Shown here piece after piece: positions 24,009 to 32,900 of a stretch of 64,000 nt of DNA (position 1 is its first letter; each line of letters opens with the position of its first letter). The notes under the pieces are model-generated. The model had not been told where the DNA came from and searched no databases. It saw only the letters and a list, made by a program, of their open reading frames with translations. The DNA comes from Streptomyces albicerus. Its GTDB lineage: Bacteria; Actinomycetota; Actinomycetes; Streptomycetales; Streptomycetaceae. The DNA is taken from positions 37,676 to 101,675 of the forward strand of contig NZ_VWMY01000028.1 in NCBI RefSeq assembly GCF_008905045.1, given 5' to 3'. The position numbers and the translations under genes were made by a program.

Positions 24009-25175
24009 CTAGTAGGACTTGGGCAGGCCCAGGGTCTGGTGCGAGACATAGTTGAGGATCATCTCCCGGCTGACGGGCGCGATCCGGGCCACGCGGGACG
24101 CGGTGATGAGTGAGGCGAGGCCGAACTCGCCGGTCAGGCCGTTGCCGCCGAGGGTGTGCACGGACTGGTCGACGGCTTTCACACAGGCTTCGGCGGCCGC
24201 GTACTTGGCCATGTTGGCGGCCTCTCCGGCACCGGCGTCGTCTCCGGAGTCGTACAGCAAGGCCGCCTTCTGCATCATCAGGCGGGCGAGTTCGAGGTCG
24301 ATGTGCGCCTGCGCCAAGGGGTGCGCGATGGCCTGGTGGGCGCCGATGGGGTCCTTCCAGACGGTGCGCTCGCGTGCGTAGGCGACGGCCCTGGAGAGTG
24401 CGTACCGGCCCATGCCGATCGCGAAGGCGGCGGTCATGATGCGCTCGGGGTTGAGGCCCGCGAAGAGCTGGAGCAGGCCCGCGTCCTCGTCTCCGACGAG
24501 TGCGTCGGCGGGCAGCCGTACGTCGTCGAGGGTGAGCTCGAACTGCTTCTCCGCGCCGTGCAGTTCCATGTCGATCTTCCGCCGTTCGAAGCCGGGTGCT
24601 TCGCGCGGGACGATGAACAGGCAGGGCTTGAGCTTTCCTGTGCGGGCGTCCTCTGTGCGGCCCACGATGAGCGTGGCGTCGGCGATGTCCACGCCCGAGA
24701 TGAACACCTTGCGGCCCGTGAGGATCCAGTCCGTGCCGTCGCCTGCGCGGCGCGCGGTGGTGGTGATGCGGTGGCTGTTGGAGCCCGCGTCCGGTTCTGT
24801 GATGCCGAAGGCCATGGTGCGGGTGCCGTCGGCGAGGCCGGGGAGCCAGTTCTGTTTCTGGTCCTCTGTGCCGAAGCGGGCGATCACCGTGCCGCAGATC
24901 GCGGGCGACACGACCATCATCAGAAGGGGGCAGCCTGCGGCTCCCAGTTCCTCCAGGACGATGGAGAGTTCCGCTATTCCGCCGCCTCCGCCGCCGTATT
25001 CCTCCGGGAGGTTGACGCCCAGGTAGCCGAGTTTGGCTGCCTCCGACCAGAGTTCGTCGGGGTGGGCGCCCGCTGCGACGACCTTGGTGAGGTACGCGCG
25101 GCCGTAGCGGTTGCCGAGAGCGGCTACGGCTGCGCGGAGGGCCTTGTGTTCGTCTGTTTCGAGGACGGGGGTCAT
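24009..25175 (-). CDS. Acyl-CoA dehydrogenase
   Basis: 388 residues; FAD enzyme introducing an alpha-beta double bond into an acyl-CoA, passing electrons to ETF. Motifs: the FAD-binding signature AFGITEPDAGSNSHRITT, then GRKVFISGVDIADATLIVGR, and the C-terminal VHTLGGNGLTGEFGLA. Start ATG 25175 with a GAGGAG-like site upstream (CTGAGGAGCCCCC). It is separated from the carboxylase gene by 81 bp holding a dispersed repeat, and from the ligase gene by 73 bp. Probably acts on the CoA ester made by the ligase, before carboxylation. Confidence 0.94.
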   Translation of the reverse strand: MTPVLETDEHKALRAAVAALGNRYGRAYLTKVVAAGAHPDELWSEAAKLGYLGVNLPEEYGGGGGGIAELSIVLEELGAAGCPLLMMVVSPAICGTVIARFGTEDQKQNWLPGLADGTRTMAFGITEPDAGSNSHRITTTARRAGDGTDWILTGRKVFISGVDIADATLIVGRTEDARTGKLKPCLFIVPREAPGFERRKIDMELHGAEKQFELTLDDVRLPADALVGDEDAGLLQLFAGLNPERIMTAAFAIGMGRYALSRAVAYARERTVWKDPIGAHQAIAHPLAQAHIDLELARLMMQKAALLYDSGDDAGAGEAANMAKYAAAEACVKAVDQSVHTLGGNGLTGEFGLASLITASRVARIAPVSREMILNYVSHQTLGLPKSY

Positions 25176-25210
25176 GGGGGCTCCTCAGGGGGAGGGGGGA
25201 ACGGCCGTCT

Positions 25211-25263
25211 GGAGTGTGCGGGTTGGGTGTGGCTGGTCGCGCAGTTCCTCGCGCCCCTAAAGC
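25211..25263 (-). repeat. Dispersed intergenic repeat, copy 4
   Basis: GGCTGGTCGCGCAGTTCCTC followed by GCGCCCCTAAAG. The carboxylase stop codon (TAG on the minus strand, 25257-25259) is formed by this repeat, so the repeat abuts or replaced the original gene end inside an operon. Confidence 0.7.
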
Positions 25264-27092
25264 ACGACAGCGAGGAGCGTGCCGACCTCTACCTGTTGGC
25301 CGGGGATGGCGTGGAGGGCCGTCAGCGTGCCTGTGGTCGGTGCGGAGATCTTGTGTTCCATCTTCATTGCCTCCAGCCAGATGAGGGGCTCTCCGGCCGT
25401 TACGGCGGTTCCGACGGACAGGTTCTCGGCGATGCGGACGACCGTGCCGGGCATGGGGGCCAGGAGGGAGCCGGGTTCCTGCTGGGCGGTGGGGTCCGGG
25501 AAGCGGGGCAGGGCCGTGAGCGCGGTGGTGTTCACGTACACGCGGTCGCCGTGGCGGGCCACCTCGAACTTCCGCTGTACGCCGTCGATTTCGAGTACGA
25601 CGAGGTCGGAGGCCGCATGGACGACGCGGACACCCTCGGCGGTCAGGCCCTCCCGGGTGTGGTGGTATCGGACCTCGTGCTCGTCGCCGTGCATGAGGTA
25701 GCGCTTTGTCTGTGGCTGTGAGGGCAGGTTGCGCCAGCCGCCGAAACGGGAGCGGCCTTGGGCGTCCGCGAGTGCCGCGGCCAAGGGGGCGTACGAGTCG
25801 GTTGCGGGCTCGGTCAGTTCGGGCAGGCGGCGTTCGTAGAAGGCCGTGTCCATGCGGGCCGTCGTGAACTCCTCGTGGCGCAGGGAGCGTACGAGGAGGT
25901 CGCGGTTGGTGAGCGGGCCGTGGATCGTGGCCCGCTCCAGGGAGCCTGCGAGTTTGCGTATGGCCTCCGCGCGCGTGGGGGCGTGGGCGACGGCCTTCGC
26001 GATCATGGCGTCGTAGTGGACGCCGATGTCGTCGCCGTCGGTGTAGCCGGTGTCCAGGCGGATGCCGTCCGGGACGGCGAGACAGTGGAGGGCGCCCGTC
26101 TGCGGTGCCCACGCCCGTGCCGGGTCCTCCGCGTACAGGCGGGCCTCGATGGCGTGGCCACGCGCGCGTGGAGGGTCGTTCTCGAGAGCCGCGCCCTCGG
26201 CGACCTGGATCTGGAGGGCCACCAGGTCGAGGCCGAACACCGCTTCCGTGACGGGGTGTTCGACCTGGAGGCGGGTGTTCATCTCCAGGAAGTGCGTCCT
26301 GCCGTCGGCGATCAGGAACTCGACCGTGCCCGCGCCCACGTAGTCGACCGCGCGGGCGGCGCGTACGGCCATCGCGTACAAGGAGTCGGTCAGTTCGGAA
26401 CTCAAACCGGGCGCCGGGGCCTCCTCGATCACCTTCTGGTGGCGGCGCTGGAGGGAGCAGTCGCGGGTGCCGAGCGCCCAGACCGTGCCGTGGGTGTCGG
26501 CCAGGATCTGCACCTCCACGTGCCGGCCGCCCTCCATGTAGGGCTCGACGAAGACCTCGCCGTCCCCGAAGGCGCTGAGGGCCTCGGCGCGGGCCGCAGC
26601 CAACTCGGCGTCCAGGTCGGCGAGCCGGCGTACGACGCGCATGCCGCGCCCGCCGCCGCCCGCGGCCGCCTTCACCAGCACGGGGAGGTCGTCCTCGGTG
26701 ACCTCCTTCAAGGGCTCGAGCCCCATCAGCTCCTTCGCCCGTGTCTTGGAGGCCATCGCCTCGATCGCCTCGGGCGGCGGGCCGATCCAGACGAGGCCCG
26801 CGTCGAGGACGGCCCGTGCGAAGTCGGCGTTCTCGGACAGGAAGCCGTATCCGGGGTGGACGGCGTCCGCGCCCGCCGCGACGGCGGCCTTCACGATCAG
26901 CTCGCCGCGCAGATACGTCTCGGCGGGCGTCGCACCCGGGAGGCGTACCGCCGTGTCGGCCACGCGCGCGTGGAGGGCGTTCGCGTCGGCGTCCGAGTGC
27001 ACGGCGACGGTTCGGATGCCCAGCTCGCGGCAGGTGCGGAAGACGCGGCAGGCGATCTCGCCCCGGTTTGCGACCAGCAGACTCGAAATCAT
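25257..27092 (-). CDS. Biotin-dependent acyl-CoA carboxylase alpha subunit (biotin carboxylase plus biotin carrier)
   Basis: 611 residues. The biotin carboxylase N-domain starts MISSLLVANRGEIACRVFRT; the ATP-grasp part has VLVKAAAGGGGRGMRVV and MNTRLQVEHPVTEAVFGLDL; the C-terminal carrier domain bears the biotinylated Lys in LEAMKMEHKI. It carboxylates biotin, which the beta subunit next door uses. The family includes methylcrotonyl-, geranyl-, propionyl- and acetyl-CoA carboxylases. Start ATG 27092, 8 bp after the beta-subunit stop; upstream frame is a shadow of that gene. Confidence 0.94.
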   Translation of the reverse strand: MISSLLVANRGEIACRVFRTCRELGIRTVAVHSDADANALHARVADTAVRLPGATPAETYLRGELIVKAAVAAGADAVHPGYGFLSENADFARAVLDAGLVWIGPPPEAIEAMASKTRAKELMGLEPLKEVTEDDLPVLVKAAAGGGGRGMRVVRRLADLDAELAAARAEALSAFGDGEVFVEPYMEGGRHVEVQILADTHGTVWALGTRDCSLQRRHQKVIEEAPAPGLSSELTDSLYAMAVRAARAVDYVGAGTVEFLIADGRTHFLEMNTRLQVEHPVTEAVFGLDLVALQIQVAEGAALENDPPRARGHAIEARLYAEDPARAWAPQTGALHCLAVPDGIRLDTGYTDGDDIGVHYDAMIAKAVAHAPTRAEAIRKLAGSLERATIHGPLTNRDLLVRSLRHEEFTTARMDTAFYERRLPELTEPATDSYAPLAAALADAQGRSRFGGWRNLPSQPQTKRYLMHGDEHEVRYHHTREGLTAEGVRVVHAASDLVVLEIDGVQRKFEVARHGDRVYVNTTALTALPRFPDPTAQQEPGSLLAPMPGTVVRIAENLSVGTAVTAGEPLIWLEAMKMEHKISAPTTGTLTALHAIPGQQVEVGTLLAVVL

Positions 27093-27100
27093 GGGACCTC

Positions 27101-28699
27101 TCACATCCGGAAGACGCCGAAGCCGCCGCGCGCGCCCTCGTAGGGCGCCGTGTGGATCGCGGACAGGCACAGGCCGAGGACGGTGCGGGTGTCGCGTGGG
27201 TCGATGACCCCGTCGTCGTACAGCCGCCCGGACAGGAACATCGGCAGGGACTCGGACTCGATCTGCTGCTCCACCATGGCGCGCAGGGCCGTGTCGGCGT
27301 CCTCGTCGTACGGCATGCCCTTCGCGGCCGCGGACTGCCGGGCGACGATCGAGAGGACGCCGGCGAGCTGCTGGGGGCCCATGACGGCGGACTTGGCGCT
27401 GGGCCAGGCGAACAGGAAGCGCGGGTCGTAGGCGCGGCCGCACATGCCGTAGTGGCCCGCTCCGTAGGAGGCACCCATCAGGACGGAGAGGTGCGGGACC
27501 CGCGAATTGCTCACCGCGTTGATCATCATCGCGCCGTGCTTGATGATGCCGCCCTGTTCGTACTCCTTGCCGACCATGTAGCCGGTGGTGTTGTGCAGGA
27601 AGAGCAGCGGGATGTCGCGCTGGTTGGCCAACTGGATGAACTGGGCGGCCTTCTGGGACTCCTCGCTGAAGAGCACGCCCTGGGCGTTGGCCAGGATGCC
27701 GACCGGATAGCCGTGCAGGGTCGCCCAGCCGGTGGTGAGGCTCGTTCCGTAGAGGGGCTTGAACTCGTCGAAGTCGGAGGCGTCGACGATGCGCGCGACG
27801 ACCTCGCGGGGGTCGAAGGGGGTGCGCAGGTCCCCCGGGACGATGCCGAGGAGCTCGTCCTCGTCGTACTTGGGCGGGGCGGCCGGGCCCGGATCGCCGT
27901 ACGCCTTGCGGTGGTTGAGGCGGGCGACCACCCGTCGCGCCTGCCTGAGGGCGTCCTGTTCGTCGACGGCGAAGTGGTCCGCGAGACCGGACACGCGCGC
28001 GTGCATCTCGGCGCCGCCCAGGGACTCGTCGTCGCTCTCCTCGCCGGTGGCCATCTTCACCAGCGGCGGACCGCCGAGGAAGACCTTCGCCCGCTCCTTG
28101 ACCATGATCACGTGGTCGGACATGCCGGGGATGTACGCGCCGCCCGCCGTGGAGTTCCCGAAGACGACCGCGACGGTGGGGATTCCGGCGGCGGACAGCC
28201 GGGTGATGTCGCGGAAGATCGCTCCCCCGGGGATGAAGATCTCCTTCTGGGAGGGCAGGTCGGCGCCGCCCGACTCGACGAGGCTGATGCAGGGCAGACG
28301 GTTGGCGAGGGCGATGTCGTTCGCCCGGAGGGCCTTCTTCAGGCTCCAGGGGTTGCTGGCGCCGCCGCGCACGGTCGGATCGTTCGCCGTGATCAGGCAC
28401 TCCACGCCCTCGACGACGCCGATCCCGGTGACGAGCGAGGCGCCGACGGTGTAGTCACTGCCCCAAGCGGCGAGCGGCGACAGTTCGAGGAACGGTGTGT
28501 CGGGGTCCAGCAGCAGCTCGATGCGCTCGCGGGCGAGCAGCTTGCCGCGCTTCCTGTGCCGGCCGACGTACTTCTCGCCGCCGCCCGCGAGGGCCTTGGC
28601 GTGCTCGGCGTCGAGCTCGGTGAGCTTGGTGAGCATGGCCTCGCGGTGGGTGGCGTAGTCGGGGGAGGTGGTGTCCAGCGCGGACGCCAGGACCGTCAC
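27101..28699 (-). CDS. Acyl-CoA carboxylase beta subunit (carboxyltransferase)
   Basis: 532 residues with both carboxyltransferase halves. N-half: SLVTGIGVVEGVECLITAND and LVESGGADLPSQKEIFIPGG; C-half: LANAQGVLFSEESQKAAQFI, PLLFLHNTTGYMVGKEYEQG and GASYGAGHYGMCGRAYDPRF. The GxxYMVG and SYGAG motifs resemble methylcrotonyl/geranyl-CoA carboxylases (LiuB/AtuC) more than acetyl/propionyl types. Start GTG 28699 overlaps the AtuA-like stop (GTGA). No HMG-CoA lyase or isovaleryl-CoA gene lies in the operon, so leucine breakdown is not implied. Confidence 0.93.
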   Translation of the reverse strand: MTVLASALDTTSPDYATHREAMLTKLTELDAEHAKALAGGGEKYVGRHRKRGKLLARERIELLLDPDTPFLELSPLAAWGSDYTVGASLVTGIGVVEGVECLITANDPTVRGGASNPWSLKKALRANDIALANRLPCISLVESGGADLPSQKEIFIPGGAIFRDITRLSAAGIPTVAVVFGNSTAGGAYIPGMSDHVIMVKERAKVFLGGPPLVKMATGEESDDESLGGAEMHARVSGLADHFAVDEQDALRQARRVVARLNHRKAYGDPGPAAPPKYDEDELLGIVPGDLRTPFDPREVVARIVDASDFDEFKPLYGTSLTTGWATLHGYPVGILANAQGVLFSEESQKAAQFIQLANQRDIPLLFLHNTTGYMVGKEYEQGGIIKHGAMMINAVSNSRVPHLSVLMGASYGAGHYGMCGRAYDPRFLFAWPSAKSAVMGPQQLAGVLSIVARQSAAAKGMPYDEDADTALRAMVEQQIESESLPMFLSGRLYDDGVIDPRDTRTVLGLCLSAIHTAPYEGARGGFGVFRM

Positions 28700-30426
28700 A
28701 GCAGAACCTCCGGTATGTCCAGGTGGCGGGAGCGGAGCCATTCGCCGAGGGCCTTGGCCTGCGGGTCGAAGCGGTGCTGCGCGGCGACGCCCTCGCCGAG
28801 GATGCCTTCGACGACGAAGTTCAGGGCGCGGAGGTTGGGCAGGACGTGACGAACGACTGACAGATGACAACTTTCAGTTATCAGATTCTGAAATCTGTCA
28901 GCTGTCAGCTCGTGGGTGATCCACCGCCACGCCTCGTCGGTCCGCACCCACACCCCCACGTTCGCGTTCCCGCCCTTGTCGCCACTGCGGGCGCCCGCGA
29001 CAAGGCCGAGAGGCGCCCGCCTCACCGGCCCGGAAGGCAACGGCTCGGGCAGCGGCGGCTCCTCCGGTGTCTCCAGTACGCGGCTGTCCCGGGCCGGCAT
29101 CACATGGATCCGGCGACCGTCGTGGAGGACGGCCACGTGGTCCACGTCCGCATGGGGGACGTACACATCGTCGAAGACCCCATAGGGCGCGCCCTTTCCC
29201 GGTGGTGCCAACACATGGAATCCGGGGTAGCTGCCGAGGGCCAGTTCGACGGCGGCTCCGCTGAGGGTGCGGCCCACCGTGTCCTGGTCGGGGTCGCGCA
29301 CGACGAGCCGGAGCAGGGCGCTCGCGGTCTCCTCGGTCGGGGCGTCGGGGTGGTCGGTGCGGGCGAGGTCCCAACGGACGTCCGCCGGGCGGGACTTGGC
29401 GGCGTCGAGTGCGGACTCCATCTGGGCGCGTACGAGCGCGGCTTTGGCGTCGATGTCGAGGCCCGTCAGGACGAAGACGACTTCGTTGCGGAAGCCGCCG
29501 AGCCGGTTGAGGCCGACCTTGAGGGTGGGGGGCGGGGCTTCGCCTCGTACGCCGTCGATCCGTACCCGGTCCGGACCCTCCTGGGTGAGCTGGACCGAGT
29601 CGAGGCGTGCGGTGACGTCGGGGCCCGCGTACCGGGCGCCGGACGTCTCGTACAGGAGCTGGGCGGTGACCGTGCCGATGTCCACGACGCCGCCGGTGCC
29701 GTCGTGTTTGGTGATGACGCTCGTGCCGTTCTCGTGGAGTTCGGCGATCGGGAAGCCCGGGTGGTGCAGGCGTGCCGGGTCGTGCTCGGTGAAGAAGGCG
29801 TAGTTGCCGCCGGTGGCCTGGGTGCCGCACTCCAGGACGTGCCCGGCGACGACGGCACCCGCGAGCCGGTCGTAGGCGTCCGGCGCCCAGCCGAAGTGTG
29901 CGGCGGCCGGACCCGTGACCAGCGCGGCGTCGGTGACGCGGCCGGTGACGACGATGTCCGCGCCCTCGCGGAGGCAGGTGGCGATGCCTTCGCCGCCGAG
30001 GTAGGCGTGTGCGGCGATGCTCTTCGGGTACCGCCCGGTGAGGTCGTCCCCCTCGACATGGGCGACCCGCGTCGGGATGCCGAGGCGGTCGGCCAACTCC
30101 CGTACCGCGGCGGCGAGTCCGGCCGGGTTGAGGCCGCCGGCGTTGGCGACGATGCGTACGCCCTTCTCGTGCGCGAGGCCGAGGCATTCCTCCAGCTGGC
30201 GCAGGAAGGTGCGCGCGTAGCCGCTCGCGGGGTTCTTCAGCCGGTCCCGTCCGAGGATGAGCATGGTCAACTCGGCGAGGTAGTCGCCCGTGAGGACGTC
30301 CAGGGGGCCGCCGGTGAGCATCTCGCGCATGGCGTCGAAGCGGTCGCCGTAGAAGCCGGAGGCGTTGCCGATGCGCAGCGGGGCGGTTTGCGGGCTGGGT
30401 ATCGGACCTGCCGTGGGGCGGGTCAT
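28696..30426 (-). CDS. AtuA-like protein (DUF1446, acyclic terpene utilisation family)
   Basis: 576 residues. The first about 450 residues are the DUF1446 fold: RIGNASGFYGDRFDAMREML, VRIVANAGGLNPAGLA, and ADIVVTGRVTDAALVTGPAA. The last about 100 residues form the small AtuA C-terminal domain (GARSGDKGGNANVGVWVRTD). The family is essential for growth on acyclic terpenes in Pseudomonas, but its reaction is not known. Its presence with a carboxylase, dehydrogenase and hydratase supports an Atu-like pathway here. Start ATG 30426 overlaps the preceding gene by 4 bp (ATGA). Confidence 0.92.
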   Translation of the reverse strand: MTRPTAGPIPSPQTAPLRIGNASGFYGDRFDAMREMLTGGPLDVLTGDYLAELTMLILGRDRLKNPASGYARTFLRQLEECLGLAHEKGVRIVANAGGLNPAGLAAAVRELADRLGIPTRVAHVEGDDLTGRYPKSIAAHAYLGGEGIATCLREGADIVVTGRVTDAALVTGPAAAHFGWAPDAYDRLAGAVVAGHVLECGTQATGGNYAFFTEHDPARLHHPGFPIAELHENGTSVITKHDGTGGVVDIGTVTAQLLYETSGARYAGPDVTARLDSVQLTQEGPDRVRIDGVRGEAPPPTLKVGLNRLGGFRNEVVFVLTGLDIDAKAALVRAQMESALDAAKSRPADVRWDLARTDHPDAPTEETASALLRLVVRDPDQDTVGRTLSGAAVELALGSYPGFHVLAPPGKGAPYGVFDDVYVPHADVDHVAVLHDGRRIHVMPARDSRVLETPEEPPLPEPLPSGPVRRAPLGLVAGARSGDKGGNANVGVWVRTDEAWRWITHELTADRFQNLITESCHLSVVRHVLPNLRALNFVVEGILGEGVAAQHRFDPQAKALGEWLRSRHLDIPEVLL

Positions 30427-31226
30427 CCCGTGGCCCCCTTCGGCTCCTTCGGTGCGCGGCCGGCGCCCGGCGGTCCCGCGAAGGCCTGGGCGATGTCCAG
30501 CCAGCGGTCGGCGTCCGGCCCTTCCGCCCGTACGGCGAGGTCGGCGCGGTGGGCCCGCTGGGTGACGAGAAGGCAGAAGTCGAGGGCGGGCCCGGTGACG
30601 CGCTGGTCGGCGTCCTCGGGGCCATATGTCCACAAGTCCCCGGAGGGTGCGGCGAGTTCGACGCGGAACTCGTCCTCGGGCGCGCTCAGCCCGCGTACCC
30701 CGAAGGCGAAGTTCCGGGCCCGCACCCCGATGCGCGCCACATGCCGTAGCCGGTCTGTGGGTGGCCTCATCACATGCAACGCGTCGGCGATGTCCTGGCC
30801 GTGGGCCCAGGTCTCCATGAGTCGGGCCGTCGCCATGGAGGCGGCCGACATGGGTGGCCCGTACCAGGGGAAGCGCGTCCCGGTGGGTGCCGCGCGCAGG
30901 GCCTGCTCCAGCTCCTCCCGCCCGGCCCGCCATTCGGCGAGCAGCCTGGCCGGCGGCAGGACGGCCCCTTCCTCCGCGCCCTCGTCCACGAAACCGTCGG
31001 GCGAGGCCAGCGCCTTCTCGACCTTCTTCGCGAAGGCTTCGGCGTCGGTCACGGCGAGCAGGGCGGACCGGTCGGTCCAGGCGAGGTGGGCGATCTGATG
31101 GGCGATGCTCCACCCCGGGGCGGGGGTGGCGAGCGCCCATCGCTCTTCCCCCAACTCCCGTACCAGCAGGTCGAGTTCCTCGCTCTCCTGGTGCAGATCG
31201 TCGATCACGAACGACGGATCGGCCAC
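30423..31226 (-). CDS. TIGR03084-family metal-binding protein (DinB/MDMPI fold), first gene of the operon
   Basis: 267 residues. The N-terminal four-helix bundle of the mycothiol-dependent isomerase type is visible: the metal His in GWSIAHQIAHLAWTDRSALL and a second His in METWAHGQDIADAL. The family occurs beside AtuA and acyl-CoA carboxylases in actinobacteria, so it probably serves the same pathway; the reaction is unknown. Start GTG 31226 has GAGGGGAG 6 nt upstream; the frame extends to 31289 but with weaker start signals. Stop overlaps the AtuA-like start. Confidence 0.88.
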   Translation of the reverse strand: MADPSFVIDDLHQESEELDLLVRELGEERWALATPAPGWSIAHQIAHLAWTDRSALLAVTDAEAFAKKVEKALASPDGFVDEGAEEGAVLPPARLLAEWRAGREELEQALRAAPTGTRFPWYGPPMSAASMATARLMETWAHGQDIADALHVMRPPTDRLRHVARIGVRARNFAFGVRGLSAPEDEFRVELAAPSGDLWTYGPEDADQRVTGPALDFCLLVTQRAHRADLAVRAEGPDADRWLDIAQAFAGPPGAGRAPKEPKGATG

Positions 31227-31289
31227 GATGCGCTCCCCTCGGGGCACGACGGTGTGCTCCCGGCAGCCTGGCAGCGGACGCAGAAACAA

Positions 31290-31303
31290 GCAAGCGTGCT
31301 TGC
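31290..31303. promoter_or_regulatory. Palindromic candidate operator at the head of the acyl-CoA operon
   Basis: GCAAGCGTGCTTGC is a perfect 14-bp palindrome in the 156-bp space between the operon and the divergent methyltransferase gene, about 64 bp upstream of the first start codon. Size and position fit a TetR operator; the TetR gene at the end of this operon is the obvious candidate. Confidence 0.6.
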
Positions 31304-31370
31304 ATTATTGGTTCGCACTACGGCTCCGGGGACCCCGGAAATTGGCGCGCGGCGCGCGTGCACTCCGCAG

Positions 31371-31383
31371 TACGGTCGGCCGA
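31371..31383 (+). promoter_or_regulatory. Leaderless promoter of the methyltransferase gene
   Basis: TACGGT (31371-31376, fits TANNNT) stands 6 nt before the ATG at 31383, with no ribosome site between them. The mRNA should therefore start at or next to the A of the start codon. Confidence 0.5.
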
Positions 31384-32144
31384 TGGTGGATGACGAGGAC
31401 GGCTATTTCGGGGAGCCCATCGCGTCGCGGTACGACGAGTCGTCGGCTGAGATGTTCACCCCCGGTGCCGTGGACCCGGCGGTCGACCTCCTGGCCGAGC
31501 TTGCCGGAGACGGCCGGGCACTGGAACTGGGCATCGGCACGGGACGCGTCGCGTTGCCGCTGTCGCGGCGCGGCGTCGAGGTGCACGGCATCGACATGTC
31601 GCGGGCGATGGTGGCGCGGCTGCGGGCCAAGCCGGGCGGTGACGCGATCGGCGTGTCGATCGGCGACTTCGCGACGACGAAGGTGGACGGCACCTTCTCC
31701 GTCGCGTATCTGGTCTTCAACACGATCAACAATCTGACGACGCAGGACGCCCAGGTCGCCTGCTTCCGGAACGTCGCCGAGCATCTGGAGCCCGGCGGAA
31801 CGTTCGTCATCGAGGTCGGGGTCCCCGAACTGCGCAGGCTGCCGCCCGGGCAGAGCGTCGTACCGTTCCACACGAGTCCGACGCGGTGGTCGTTCGACGT
31901 GTACGACGTCGCGACGCAGGCGATGAGTTCGAACTATGTCGAGGTCGTGGACGGCCGCGGCTCGTACTGGTCCGTCCCCTTCCGGTACGTGTGGCCGGCG
32001 GAGCTGGACCTGATGGCCCGGCTGGCCGGGCTGCGGCTGCGCGAGCGGTGGGACGGCTGGACGCGGGAGCCCTTCACGAGCGAGAGCGGGCAGCACGTCT
32101 CGGTCTGGGAGAAGCTCGAGCAGTCCGAGAGGCCCGCTGGCTGA
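31383..32144 (+). CDS. Class I SAM-dependent methyltransferase
   Basis: 253 residues with a Rossmann SAM-binding core: motif I GRALELGIGTGRVALPL, acidic residue in VHGIDMSRAMV, and motif LEPGGTFVIEVGVPELRR. N-terminal YDESSAEMF helix is typical of small-molecule methyltransferases. The ATG at 31383 is preferred over the long upstream frame because it lies directly after a leaderless promoter and begins the conserved sequence. It stands at the left edge of the accessory island. Substrate unknown. Confidence 0.88.
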   Translation: MVDDEDGYFGEPIASRYDESSAEMFTPGAVDPAVDLLAELAGDGRALELGIGTGRVALPLSRRGVEVHGIDMSRAMVARLRAKPGGDAIGVSIGDFATTKVDGTFSVAYLVFNTINNLTTQDAQVACFRNVAEHLEPGGTFVIEVGVPELRRLPPGQSVVPFHTSPTRWSFDVYDVATQAMSSNYVEVVDGRGSYWSVPFRYVWPAELDLMARLAGLRLRERWDGWTREPFTSESGQHVSVWEKLEQSERPAG

Positions 32145-32174
32145 CAGAGGTGCCCGACGTAGGGGAGACCAGGT

Positions 32175-32304
32175 CTCCAGCCCTTTCGCCCTGCCCCGCC
32201 CGACCTGTGTTCGTACCGCGCCCATGCTCGCCGCGATGACGGCCCGATCGCGAGGCCCCTCGGTCACGGACAGTGTCTGGCTCGGGACCAGGAAGCCGGA
32301 GATC
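32175..32304 (-). repeat. Degenerate duplicate of the eamA 3' end (left boundary of island)
   Basis: Aligns without gaps over 130 bp, except a compensated shift in the middle, with 36860-36989. On the minus strand it still reads GFLVPSQTLSVTE and VIAASMGAVRTQVGRGRAKG, against GFLVLSQTLSVTE and the same tail in the intact gene. No start codon or upstream part of the gene is present. Confidence 0.8.
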
Positions 32305-32421
32305 CAACGGGGCGGTGTCCTGGTTCCGAGCAATTACTCAAGCGCCCAGGTGCGTTCAGCCACGCTGTGGCTCTCAACGCATCGTGATGACGCAGATGCG
32401 TAAGCGAGGCGTCAAGGCACA

Positions 32422-32461
32422 ACTGAGTTTCGCCCCAGTCGAGTTGGGGCGAACCCTCAGT
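32422..32461 (-). terminator. Hairpin downstream of the left island operon
   Basis: Outer arms ACTGAG/CTCAGT and inner arms TTCGCCCC/GGGGCGAA with a 9-base loop. It stands just past the last minus-strand frame (ending 32468). Confidence 0.6.
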
Positions 32462-32467
32462 CGCAAA

Positions 32468-32664
32468 TCAGTCGGACGCCGGCTCCCCCAGGAGCAGCTC
32501 ATCACCGGCCGGGAAGCGCGCAGTGCCGCCCTCCTCCCAGGTGACCATGAGGCTAACCCGCCCAGCGGACCCCGGGCGGTCGTCGCGGTCTTGACGGTGC
32601 GCCACATACCCTTGTATCCGATCACGTCACCCGGGCCGATCAGCGCGGCACGCTTGGTCGGGAC
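32468..32664 (-). pseudogene. Small hypothetical gene with an apparent frameshift
   Basis: The frame following the 32667 gene reads KRAALIGPGDVIGYKGMWRT and then runs into unlikely sequence (LASWSPGRRAAL). In the next phase the downstream part reads sensibly, RVSLMVTWEEGGTARFPAGD, and stops at 32468-32470. A one-base loss near 32540 would explain this. No start codon with a ribosome site is visible, so the gene may be dead or coupled to the previous one. Confidence 0.4.
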
Positions 32665-32666
32665 GC

Positions 32667-32900
32667 TTAAGGGCTCTCGACGGGGTGGATACTGTCCAAA
32701 GGGACGTCCCACTCGATCCCGCCACCCTTCGGCCGCACGAACGCGGTCCGGCTGACAACGCGCCCGGTGTCCTTGATGCGTTCCTCGATCACGCCGAGGA
32801 GTTCACCGGTCCGGTCGTGCACCGTGTCCTCGACGAGCGTTCCCGCCGGGTACGGCAGTTCGCCGTGGTTGAGCATCGTTGACGGCTTCTCGTTTCGCAT
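32667..32900 (-). CDS. Small hypothetical protein of the island
   Basis: 77 residues, acidic, one compact domain with the pattern GTLVEDTVHDRTGELLGVIE then VRPKGGGIEWDVPLDSIHP. This resembles small proteins of unknown function that accompany Scr1/DUF6879 genes in Streptomyces elements. Start ATG 32900 overlaps the stop of the preceding frame (TAATG), which favours it over the internal ATG 32876. Confidence 0.6.
   Translation of the reverse strand: MRNEKPSTMLNHGELPYPAGTLVEDTVHDRTGELLGVIEERIKDTGRVVSRTAFVRPKGGGIEWDVPLDSIHPVESP

Noticed and set aside
24010..28850. Long plus-strand frames opposite the acyl-CoA operon (up to 702 codons)
   Set aside because: Mirror images of high-GC genes: rich in Arg, Ala, Gly and Val, no domains and no ribosome sites.
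32374..32712. 112-codon minus-strand frame at the left island end taken as an intact gene
   Set aside because: Its second half reads as nonsense while the neighbouring phase reads as a plausible protein; I list it as a frameshifted gene instead.
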